Positions 1 through 5,849 of a DNA stretch of 9,732 bases are shown in pieces (position 1 is the stretch's first letter; every line of letters begins with the position of its first letter). Below the pieces are notes generated by a model. That model did not search any database and had not been told where the DNA came from. It saw only the letters and a program-made list of their open reading frames with translations. The stretch lies in the NCBI GenBank assembly GCA_030018715.1, contig JASEHN010000078.1, positions 1 through 9,732 on the forward strand, written 5' to 3'. The position numbers were made by a program, and so were the translations under genes. Source of the stretch: Thermodesulfobacteriota bacterium (GTDB lineage Bacteria > Desulfobacterota > SM23-61).

Positions 1-163
1 GGGTGAGGGGAGATTTTGGGAAAATATGTCTGGTCAATTATGGACTCATTAGTAAAAGTCCGGACCCAAAGAGTCGTGGGTGAGAATCAGAGTGTTGAGG
101 AAGGCATGGCATAGATGGTTACGAAGGGTAAACTGAAACCGGACAAAAATAGCAAACAAAAAA

Positions 164-589
164 TCAATTGTCCAGATGTTTCAAAACTGGAACCTTGAGG
201 AACGGCACTCCTTCTTCTTTCAGAATTTTCTCTTCATCGGGAAAGGCCACTCCTTTGATATTTCTTTTTTCCGCCTCTCCCAAGTGGATTTTCAGGGCCT
301 CCTTGGCAAAATCCAATCCCACATCCTCAAAATTCTTATTGACATATTCCGTAATAACCTGAAGGGCTTGGTAGGCTTGGTGGGGGTCAATTTTTCCCTC
401 TTTTTTCTCCTCTTTTTTATCACTGTATTTCTTTATGGCAAAGGTGGAGAAGGCCTTTTCAACGTGGTTATCATTACAAACGGGGCAGTGGATGATGCCA
501 AAAGACCTCTTTTCCTCAAAAGAGTCGCTATTCTTGAACCAGGACTCGAATTTGTGCCCGTTGGAACAAATGAGATCAAAAGCGATCAT
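164..589 (-). CDS. DUF1178 family protein
   Basis: A complete 141-residue protein that matches the DUF1178 family as I know it: a short N-terminal zinc-ribbon-like part, a charged linker and a helical C-terminal part. The sequence opens MIAFDLICSNGHKFESWF, with Cys8 followed by a CPVC motif near residues 35-38, so a small metal site is likely. A lysine- and glutamate-rich linker lies at about residues 53-66. The C-terminal half is predicted helical. The family has no established biochemical role and is common in proteobacteria. The ATG at 587-589 has a GGAGGA ribosome-binding site about 11 bases upstream (601-606), a slightly long spacing, with a small inverted repeat directly before it. It is separated from the catabolic genes by a long non-coding stretch, so it is probably its own unit and unrelated to them. 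Confidence 0.88.
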   Translation of the reverse strand: MIAFDLICSNGHKFESWFKNSDSFEEKRSFGIIHCPVCNDNHVEKAFSTFAIKKYSDKKEEKKEGKIDPHQAYQALQVITEYVNKNFEDVGLDFAKEALKIHLGEAEKRNIKGVAFPDEEKILKEEGVPFLKVPVLKHLDN

Positions 590-600
590 GAGAGAAAGAT

Positions 601-620
601 TCCTCCACCCTACTCAGGGT
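601..620 (-). promoter_or_regulatory. Ribosome-binding site and leader hairpin of the DUF1178 gene
   Basis: On the minus strand the inverted repeat ACCCT-GAGT-AGGGT (607-620) is followed immediately by GGAGGA (601-606), the only good Shine-Dalgarno match before the ATG at 589. A five-base stem with a four-base loop next to the ribosome-binding site could affect translation, but this is inference from position alone. Further upstream the AT-rich stretch around 640-660 contains a GATAAT-like box, with no convincing -35 partner. Confidence 0.3.
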
Positions 621-668
621 AAAACTTGCATTCCGGAAACGATTATTATCTAATAAATTAAAATTAGC

Positions 669-695
669 CACAGAGGGCACAGAGATCACAGAGTT
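669..695. repeat. Three tandem 9-base units CACAGAGNN
   Basis: Three perfect units, CACAGAGGG, CACAGAGAT and CACAGAGTT, lie head to tail at 669-677, 678-686 and 687-695. The first seven bases are identical in each copy. It is non-coding. I recall similar 'cacagag' stretches as intergenic repeats in environmental genomes, but I cannot check that here. Confidence 0.75.
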
Positions 696-748
696 TTAAA
701 CCAATGATTAAGAAAAAGTAAAGAATAAGTGTTAAAAGTCTAAAGTGA

Positions 749-763
749 TCCGCCTAAGGCGGA
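749..763. repeat. Perfect inverted repeat TCCGCC-TAA-GGCGGA
   Basis: A six-base-pair, GC-rich perfect stem with a three-base loop, set in AT-rich flanks carrying TAAAG repeats. There is no T-run typical of an intrinsic terminator on either side, and no gene ends close by on either strand. It is best seen as part of the surrounding intergenic repeat element. Confidence 0.6.
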
Positions 764-764
764 C

Positions 765-874
765 TAAAGGTGAAAAAAGGATTTTCCTATACACTCAAGT
801 TAAGTGCCTAAAGTGTCTAAAGTGAGCTAAAGTGCCTAAAGTTAAAAAAGGAAATTCCTATGCAATTAAGTTAA
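765..874. repeat. Composite intergenic repeat: two 38-39-base direct copies flanking AGTGCCTAA-type units
   Basis: Copy one is 765-803 and copy two is 837-874; by hand alignment about 32 of 39 positions agree. Both start TAAAG, share an AAAAAAGGA run followed by TTCCTAT, and end AAGTTAA. In each, AGGA and TCCT can pair around a short centre. Between the copies lie units of nine or ten bases: AGTGCCTAA (803-811), AGTGTCTAA (812-820), AGTGAGCTAA (821-830) and AGTGCCTAA (831-839). A further TAAAGTG occurs at 741-747. Short open frames here are not convincing genes. The roughly nine-base period is shared with the CACAGAG repeats at 669-695. Confidence 0.65.
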
Positions 875-943
875 CACATGCTTATGAGTTTGGCAAACCA
901 TATTATCGCCTTTTAATGGGTGCCACCCCCCAGTTTTTAGTTA

Positions 944-1010
944 GGGCCCAGGCTCTGGCCCAGGGGCGCTTCGCCCTGTACACCATGCGGTGCAGGGCTT
1001 CGTTCGGAAC
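944..1010. repeat. Cluster of four adjacent small inverted repeats
   Basis: Four inverted repeats follow one another within 67 bases. The first pairs GGGCC(C)AG at 944-951 with CTGGCCC at 955-961. The second pairs CAGGG(G)CG at 961-968 with CGCCCTG at 972-978. The third pairs CACC at 981-984 with GGTG at 989-992. The fourth is GTTC-G-GAAC at 1002-1010, whose loop is too short to fold alone. The first two each have a seven-base-pair stem, one bulged base and a three-base loop, so they look like variants of the same design. The cluster lies just beyond the recognisable end of the tctA remnant and resembles REP/BIME-type hairpin arrays. That likeness is inference. Confidence 0.45.
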
Positions 1011-1033
1011 AATAAGGTGGTAATCCTTCCATA

Positions 1034-1429
1034 GAAGGGGGCGGCTTCCAGGGAAAGCCTTTTCATTAAATACCCGATGATGCCACATATCAACATGATA
1101 ACCACGTCTGTGGTGCTGTTGTTGATGGAATAGGACCCCACCAGGCAGAAGAGGATGATGACTGGAAATAGATCGGAATAGGGAATTTTTAAGAGCTGCA
1201 CCCACATGCCGATCAGGGGCAGGTTCTGGAGAAGGAGCATGGCGTTTCTCACATACATGCTGGCCACCACGCCCCAGAAGAGGTTTGGATGCTGGGCAAG
1301 GAGCAGCGGCCCCGACGTCAAACCATGGATAATCAGAGCTCCCAGGAGCATGACCATAACCACATTGGAGGGAATGCCCAGGGTAAGCAGAGGGATGAAA
1401 GCCCCCTGGGCTGCGGAATTATTGGCAGG
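1034..1429 (-). pseudogene. tctA: TctA transporter permease remnant, truncated at both ends
   Basis: The translated minus strand carries the hallmark of the large permease of the tripartite tricarboxylate transporter. It reads ANNSAAQGAFIPLLTLGIPS just upstream of the first ATG (1361-1363), then continues as GALIIHGLTSGPLL, HPNLFWGVVASMY and LFCLVGSYSINNS, all typical of the C-terminal part of the roughly 500-residue TctA protein. Only about 130 residues remain. On the 5' side two consecutive stop codons precede the first recognisable residues (just beyond 1429). On the 3' side similarity stops near 1034; the frame runs on to a stop at 941, but its last residues do not look like TctA. There is no start site fitting a whole protein. 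The native role is a membrane permease that works with a TctC binding protein and a small TctB protein. This copy must be non-functional. Confidence 0.82.
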
Positions 1430-1484
1430 TCATCACGGCAAAACTGATCCAGACCAGATCGTTAATGAAAAAGGTTTTTTTCAA
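1419..1484 (-). pseudogene. Possible N-terminal remnant of tctB
   Basis: A 21-codon frame starts at TTG (1482-1484) and reads LKKTFFINDLVWISFAVMTC before a stop at 1419-1421. It ends in a hydrophobic stretch that could be the first membrane helix of the small four-helix TctB subunit. The position, between the tctC and tctA remnants in transcription order, is where tctB belongs. It overlaps the first recognisable tctA codons in a different frame, as expected if a deletion joined the start of tctB to the interior of tctA. The peptide is short and the match is by character only, so this is a low-confidence assignment. Confidence 0.3.
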
Positions 1485-1541
1485 GAATTAGCTCTCAATA
1501 TAAATTGCAGGATATTTGTGAGACAAAGACTATCGCAATTT

Positions 1542-1768
1542 CTATTTTTTTTGCGAGCCTAATTTTTGTACTATATCCTCTCGATTTGCTCAGAATCCTG
1601 GCGGAAAAAATTATCATAGTCATCGGCATTTAAGTAAAGCAGAGACATATCAATTTTTTCCATGGTCGCCTGGAAATCCGAATCCTCCACGGATTTCTTG
1701 AAGGCATCATGTATCTTGACCACGATCGGTTTGGGGATCCCTCTGGGACCGATAATCCTGATCTTCAA
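1542..1768 (-). pseudogene. tctC: TctC/Bug-family solute-binding protein, C-terminal remnant with frameshift
   Basis: This is the last part of a tripartite tricarboxylate transporter binding protein. It reads IIGPRGIPKPIVVKIHDAFK, then a DFQATMEKIDM segment and a YLNADDYDNFFRQDSEQIER segment, typical of the C-terminal domain of the roughly 320-residue TctC family. Only about 75 residues survive and the 5' part is missing; the frame is closed upstream by a stop at 1793-1795. The frame also stops early, after QIERI, at 1571-1573. If the two bases TA at 1572-1573 are skipped, the reading continues as VQKLGSQKK to a stop at 1542-1544, which restores the expected family ending. So the remnant carries a 5' truncation and a two-base insertion. 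In life it would bind an organic acid in the periplasm and deliver it to TctAB. Confidence 0.8.
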
Positions 1769-1849
1769 TTTTTCTTGAAGATTTCGGTGAAATCAAAAAG
1801 GAAGGATAAAGAATTAGGGACATAAAAGGAGGCTTGATCGCATAGGCTT

Positions 1850-2113
1850 TTATCCTCCATCGAGTAAGGCGTATAAATCTACTTTATCTCCTGGCGACAA
1901 AACCAGGTTTTTCTTTGCGCCTTCACCATTTACCGCCATAATGCCCAATTGATCGATATTTTTTGAAAGAACCGTCTGCGCTAGCTCTCCCAGGGTTATA
2001 CCTCTGGGCAGTTCAATTTTAAAAGGTCTCCCGAGTTCATACCCTTCTACGAGCTCTCGAGAGGGTATGAAAGATCGAACCATTACGATAATTATATCCT
2101 GGTTTTTTATCAT
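1850..2113 (-). CDS. MoaD/ThiS-family sulfur carrier protein next to the AOR gene
   Basis: An 87-residue ubiquitin-like protein ending in Gly-Gly (LYALLDGG), the feature by which MoaD and ThiS proteins are adenylated and carry a thiocarboxylate. The central GITLGELAQTVL and the later NLVLSPGDKVDLYALLDGG fit the beta-grasp fold. MoaD supplies the sulfur of the molybdopterin dithiolene, and MoaD-like genes commonly sit beside aldehyde ferredoxin oxidoreductase genes. The start overlaps the AOR stop in an ATGA arrangement (2110-2113), with no obvious ribosome-binding site of its own, so translation is probably coupled. A second ATG ten codons in (MVRSFIPSR) is possible, but using it would shorten the first beta strand. 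The N-terminal half, with an ELVEGYELGRPF stretch, is slightly longer than in minimal MoaD proteins. No MoaE or MoeB partner is present in the window. Confidence 0.85.
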   Translation of the reverse strand: MIKNQDIIIVMVRSFIPSRELVEGYELGRPFKIELPRGITLGELAQTVLSKNIDQLGIMAVNGEGAKKNLVLSPGDKVDLYALLDGG

Positions 2114-4008
2114 GTCTTTTTTGGGGGAAAATTTAGATATGCGAGAGCCCAGGTGATATCTAACTCAACCAGCCTGGCCCTTGTAGGTATCCCCTGTTCA
2201 TCCCAACCCATCATCTGGAAATAAAGTTTTTGCGCCTCAGATAATTTGCCGGGATCTACCGTGACTCCTTTCAAATTTCCTCCTCTCTGAGAGACACCGA
2301 AACGCCGCGGCAGAGCATCTTCGGCAGGGGTGAATCCTTCACGAACATTAAAGATTTTAGCCAGGGTGATTCCCCGTTCAACCGTTTTCATTAGTCGCCA
2401 GTAGCTCATGGGCCAGCCGGTTACTGCCTCTACGGCATTCAAGATTTGTTTTGAACTGTAAGGAACCAATACGCACAGGCCAAGATAATTGGGCAAATGC
2501 CTCCAGAGGCCGAACTGATAAACCAAACGCGCTTTTCGTGGACTCAGTTCAATACTGGGTATGGATTCATTCACATCGATGGCCGCCCATTCCTCAAATT
2601 GTGGTCCTTTTTCCAATAAAGTATCATGGACACCCGAACAATGATCTGCTCCTGCGGGATGGACACTGTAGTGGAGACCCATTCCCTGTTTTAGACGGGG
2701 ATCATGCATGGGAACTTCCAATCCTTTCACATTGATCGCCAATTCCTCGGATCCCCGCCCGATCTGCTTTGCTGCCAGCCTGGAGCCTTCGGAAAGCAAA
2801 GCCCCCAACCCTTGCTTTTGAACTATCTGTTCTAACATTTTCAGCATGGCCTCCCCATTGCCAAAGCGCAATTCAATACCGTCCGTATCCTTTATATTCA
2901 GGAGCCCTTTTTCAAAACATTCCATGGCAAAAGAAATCGTAGCGCCTGCCGATATGGTGTCGATCCCGTTCCGATTGCAGATCTCATGGGCTTTGCAGAT
3001 AGCTTTAGGATCCGAGATCCCGCAATTTGAGCCAAAAGAGGCCAGCGTTTCATATTCCGGACCTCCGTAAATCGGATCTACAAAATATGGGCTACCAACT
3101 GTAACTCTTTTTTTACAGCGGATGGGACAGGCATAGCATCCGTACATTTCTACGCGGAATTGATCGCAGACTGCCTGCGCCGTTATTTTTTCTACAGCCG
3201 CAAATCCGCCGTCTTGAAAATTGAAGGTGGGCAGATTTCCTGCCAGACTGTAACCCTCCATCATGTGACCAGTCCCGTACTTCCAAACTGCAGCTTTTTC
3301 CTTAAAATTTTGGGCCATCCAGCGGCCGAGATCGGCAATGATTTTCTGGTCGGCCATCTGGGGAGTGTTTCGGCCGCGGACGGCGATGGCTTTTAATTTT
3401 TTAGAGCCCATCACAGCTCCCATACCGGTTCGCCCGGCCGCGTGAGTGATATCGTTTAGAATGCAAGCAAAGCGAATTAATTTTTCTCCTGCAGGGCCGA
3501 TGATGGCTGTGCGGATATGCTTATCTCCAAGCTCTTTTTGAATGGCCAAGTGAGCGGGGGCTACCTCTGTACCCCATATGTGGCTGGCATCGCGCAGCTC
3601 AGCTTGGCCGTCCTTTATCCACAAAAAAACAGGGGTGTTGGAATTTCCAGAGACAATAATCGCATCGAATCCGGCTCTTTTTAGTTCAGCACCCCAGAAG
3701 CCTCCGGCCTCTGCCTCTCCGAAAGCGAAAGTTAAGGGGGATTTAGCCCCAACGCTATTCCGGCCAGAACCGGGAAAGGGCATTCCTGTCAATGGACCCA
3801 AGGCAAAAACTAATTTGTTATCCGGCCCTAAGGGATCCATTTTTGCGGACATTTCTTGTAATAGAGTCGGTGCGATAAAACCCCTTCCACCAAGGTACCG
3901 CTGGTAGTAATCTGTGGGAGGCTCCTCAACCGATATTTTACGTTCATTCAAGTTTATCCGGAGAATGCGCCCATTGTAACCGACTACAGTTTTGTTTTCC
4001 ATGTCCAT
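2110..4008 (-). CDS. aor: Aldehyde:ferredoxin oxidoreductase (tungsten-type AOR family)
   Basis: A 632-residue protein of the usual AOR length. The family oxidises aldehydes to carboxylic acids with ferredoxin as acceptor, using a tungsten (sometimes molybdenum) bis-pterin and one 4Fe-4S cluster in the cytoplasm. Visible marks include GGRGF at 40-44, SGRNSVGAKSPLT at 81-93 and AGRTGMGAVMGSKKLKAIAV at 191-210. The cluster motif CYACPIRC gives Cys291, Cys294 and Cys298, with the fourth ligand Cys512 in NYLGLCVLVP. PEYETLASFGSNCGI lies at about 317-331 and GIDTISAG at 348-355. All four cluster ligands are present, so it should be active. The ATG at 4006-4008 follows AGGAGA after four bases; a second ATG two codons in is also possible. 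It is coupled to the MoaD-like gene. No ferredoxin, electron-transfer flavoprotein or AorA-type subunit is adjacent. The substrate cannot be told from sequence; aliphatic and aromatic aldehydes are both possible. Confidence 0.95.
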   Translation of the reverse strand: MDMENKTVVGYNGRILRINLNERKISVEEPPTDYYQRYLGGRGFIAPTLLQEMSAKMDPLGPDNKLVFALGPLTGMPFPGSGRNSVGAKSPLTFAFGEAEAGGFWGAELKRAGFDAIIVSGNSNTPVFLWIKDGQAELRDASHIWGTEVAPAHLAIQKELGDKHIRTAIIGPAGEKLIRFACILNDITHAAGRTGMGAVMGSKKLKAIAVRGRNTPQMADQKIIADLGRWMAQNFKEKAAVWKYGTGHMMEGYSLAGNLPTFNFQDGGFAAVEKITAQAVCDQFRVEMYGCYACPIRCKKRVTVGSPYFVDPIYGGPEYETLASFGSNCGISDPKAICKAHEICNRNGIDTISAGATISFAMECFEKGLLNIKDTDGIELRFGNGEAMLKMLEQIVQKQGLGALLSEGSRLAAKQIGRGSEELAINVKGLEVPMHDPRLKQGMGLHYSVHPAGADHCSGVHDTLLEKGPQFEEWAAIDVNESIPSIELSPRKARLVYQFGLWRHLPNYLGLCVLVPYSSKQILNAVEAVTGWPMSYWRLMKTVERGITLAKIFNVREGFTPAEDALPRRFGVSQRGGNLKGVTVDPGKLSEAQKLYFQMMGWDEQGIPTRARLVELDITWALAYLNFPPKKT

Positions 4009-4428
4009 GAAATCTCCTGATATAAGAATATTTTTTTATCAGACCCTTTGACTAACCAAGAGAAGTAAAGAATTTCAATCTTTTATCCCATAAACATGCG
4101 GTAATTCATCATGCTTTTATCGAGCAAAATTTTTCCGATGGGCAGAGGGATCAGTGTATACTCTCTCGTCTTTTCTCCCCTTTCTGCATATCGGGTTAAT
4201 GGCCCAGAGGTTGAAGATTTAATCCTATCCCGGCTCTGCATAACAAATGACAAAATGAATTTAAATATTGATTTTTCCTTCAGCCTCTTCGTTCGAACCT
4301 CCTTTCATGCCCCTCATTCTTTATCCTTCTTTTGTGAGGTCATCGAAAGCTTCGAGAAAAATTAAAAATCAGGTTTGGGCAGCAAGAATCCATTTTTTAG
4401 CATCTTTGATTCTGGCAGGTCAAGCAAG
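4009..4428. other. 420-base spacer between the hydroxylase and AOR genes, with possible gene debris
   Basis: No intact gene is seen. On the minus strand a 26-codon frame beginning inside the FAD-subunit stop region (ATG at 4440-4442, stop near 4362) reads MEKGDLLDLPESKMLKNGFL and six more residues; I do not recognise it. Next comes a 15-codon piece ending LEAFDDLTKEG. A perfect AAAGGAGG sequence (4298-4305) has no start codon at a normal distance. Together these look like remains of a deleted gene, though chance cannot be excluded. TCGAA-AGC-TTCGA at about 4343-4356 is an imperfectly spaced palindrome without a terminator-type T-run on the minus strand. The AOR promoter should lie in this spacer, but I see no convincing -35/-10 pair. 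Confidence 0.4.
4014..4042 (-). promoter_or_regulatory. Inverted repeat overlapping the AOR ribosome-binding site
   Basis: CTGATA and TATCAG (4017-4022 and 4037-4042) form a perfect six-base inverted repeat with a 14-base AT-rich loop, directly upstream of the AOR gene. In the mRNA the downstream arm overlaps the AGGAG ribosome-binding site (4014-4018) by two bases. It could be an operator or a weak translational switch. The stem is short and AT-rich, so confidence is low. Confidence 0.25.
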
Positions 4429-5313
4429 TCACCCTTTTCCATGGTGATTTTGGCGGGCTTTTTGGAAGGTTTCCTGGAGGGTATACCGGGTCCACACCTT
4501 AACCATCTCTCTTCGATATTGTGCGGTTGCCCGTTGATCCGAAATTGGCCGGGATTCTTCTGCTGCCAATTGGGCGGCTTCTTCAAACAGTTCTTCCCTA
4601 GGATCCTGTCCAACAAGCATATCTTCTGCACGCCGTACCCTGTTAGGAGTTGGAGCAACACCCCCCAAAACGATCCGGACCTCTTGTAATTTATGATTTC
4701 TATCCAAGGTAAGTCGCGTTGCTACACCCACAATGGATATATCCACTTCCCCGCGAATGGCATATTTTTTATATGTTCCTCCACTATGGGATGAGGGGGC
4801 TGGCAGCTTAAACTCCGTTAATATTTCTCCCTTTTGAAGAACGGTCTCGCCAGGACCGGTAAAAAAATCCTCAAGGACTAAATGCCGCTCGCCATGTGGT
4901 CCAACGATTTGGACTTCGGCCCCCAAGGCAATCAAGGCTGGCACAGTATCGGCAGAGGGAGAAGCATTGCATGAGTTGCCGCCCAGAGTGGCCACATTGC
5001 GGACCTGGATGGAGGAAACGCACCCAGCTCCCTGGCGGACTAAATCAAATTCATTGGCCAAGAGATTAGAGCTTTCGACTTCCTGTAAGGTTTTCATAGC
5101 GCCAATCTCCAGACTTCCATCGCTCTTCCGCTCCAGCTTTTTTAGCTCATCTATAACCCCGAGGCTGATGACGGCCTGCGGTCTTATATGACGGAGGCGC
5201 AGCTTGACCAGCAAATCAGTACCCCCAGCTAAAAGGGAGGCCTCTTGGCCGAAATGGGTTAGCATCTCGATGCATTCGCCAATGGTGGTGGGTTCGTAAA
5301 AATCAAATCTCAT
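4429..5313 (-). CDS. FAD-binding subunit of a xanthine-dehydrogenase-family hydroxylase (CoxM/XdhB type)
   Basis: A 294-residue protein of normal length for the medium subunit, which carries FAD and passes electrons from the iron-sulfur subunit to the external acceptor. The FAD-binding marks are LLAGGTDLLVKLRLR at 27-41 and NVATLGGNSCNASPSADTVP at 106-125, followed by the C-terminal CO-dehydrogenase flavoprotein domain with VRIVLGGVAPTPNR at 212-225. It has no extra multi-cysteine loop: only Cys14, Cys98 and Cys115 are present. This argues against the 4-hydroxybenzoyl-CoA reductase beta subunit, which holds an added 4Fe-4S cluster. The ATG at 5311-5313 has a GGAGAGGAAA sequence upstream. It is the last gene of the L-S-M set, 29 bases after the 2Fe-2S subunit. 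The substrate is not deducible. Confidence 0.93.
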   Translation of the reverse strand: MRFDFYEPTTIGECIEMLTHFGQEASLLAGGTDLLVKLRLRHIRPQAVISLGVIDELKKLERKSDGSLEIGAMKTLQEVESSNLLANEFDLVRQGAGCVSSIQVRNVATLGGNSCNASPSADTVPALIALGAEVQIVGPHGERHLVLEDFFTGPGETVLQKGEILTEFKLPAPSSHSGGTYKKYAIRGEVDISIVGVATRLTLDRNHKLQEVRIVLGGVAPTPNRVRRAEDMLVGQDPREELFEEAAQLAAEESRPISDQRATAQYRREMVKVWTRYTLQETFQKARQNHHGKG

Positions 5314-5342
5314 CCGTTTCCTCTCCAGCGAGTCGAAAGCTT

Positions 5343-5828
5343 TTATAGGGGATTTGATTTCTGTGCCAGCTTGTCCCTCGCCGCTTCGACGGCCTCCACA
5401 ATTTTTACATACCCAGTGCAGCGACAGATGTTTCCTTGGAGGCCACTTCGGATTTCTTCTTCTGTGGCATCAGGCTTTTCATCCAAAAGGGCCTTGGCGG
5501 ACATGATCATCCCCGGTGTGCAAAAACCACACTGGACCGCAAAATGGTCGATGAAGGCCTGCTGCAATGGATGCAAATTCTCTCCGCTGCCCAATCCTTC
5601 GATGGTTAGAATTTTCTTCCCCTTAGCCTGTGGTACCAACATTAAGCAACCTTTAATCGCTTTACCGTCTATGACCACGGTGCAAGCCCCGCAATTTCCA
5701 TCATCGCAGCCCATTTTGGCTCCCGTGAGGTGCAGTTCCTCTCTGAGCACTTCTAGAAGAGTTCTCCATGGTTCCACAAATACTTCGTAAATTTTTCCGT
5801 TCACATTCAGTTCTTTTCTCTGTTTCAT
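5343..5828 (-). CDS. 2Fe-2S subunit of a xanthine-dehydrogenase-family hydroxylase (CoxS/XdhC type)
   Basis: A 161-residue small subunit with both expected iron-sulfur domains. The plant-type ferredoxin-like N-terminal domain holds CDDGNCGAC (Cys41, Cys46, Cys49) and Cys61. The helical C-terminal domain holds CGFC (Cys100, Cys103) and CRC (Cys135, Cys137), the cluster near the molybdopterin. All eight cysteine ligands are present, so it should carry two 2Fe-2S clusters and relay electrons from the pterin to FAD. The start at 5826-5828 is chosen because the family N-terminus (MKQRKELNVNGKIYEV) begins there. Its ribosome-binding site is weak (only an AGGG about 12 bases upstream), and the gene lies 21 bases after the large subunit, so coupled translation is likely. 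Confidence 0.95.
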   Translation of the reverse strand: MKQRKELNVNGKIYEVFVEPWRTLLEVLREELHLTGAKMGCDDGNCGACTVVIDGKAIKGCLMLVPQAKGKKILTIEGLGSGENLHPLQQAFIDHFAVQCGFCTPGMIMSAKALLDEKPDATEEEIRSGLQGNICRCTGYVKIVEAVEAARDKLAQKSNPL

Positions 5829-5849
5829 CCGCAGGGCCCTGTATTTGTT

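Noticed and set aside
1..163. Possible gene fragment downstream of the DUF1178 gene
   Set aside because: The minus-strand frame here gives a peptide ending DSLGPDFY that I do not recognise, with no start or domain. Nothing is supported on the plus strand.
832..1023. Plus-strand frame of 63 codons in the repeat region
   Set aside because: It begins inside the AGTGCCTAA repeats and runs through the hairpin cluster, so its composition is set by repeats rather than coding.
1206..1562. Open frame of 118 codons on the plus strand across the tct remnants
   Set aside because: The minus strand carries the TctA and TctC signatures; the plus-strand translation resembles nothing.
1822..1853. ATAAAAG / CTTTTAT inverted repeat at the end of the MoaD-like gene as a terminator
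   Set aside because: The stem is short and AT-rich with an 18-base loop, and it overlaps the stop codon, so it is too weak to call.
4340..4360. TCGAA-AGC-TTCGA palindrome as a terminator for the hydroxylase operon
   Set aside because: Read on the minus strand, the T-rich tract comes before the stem instead of after it.
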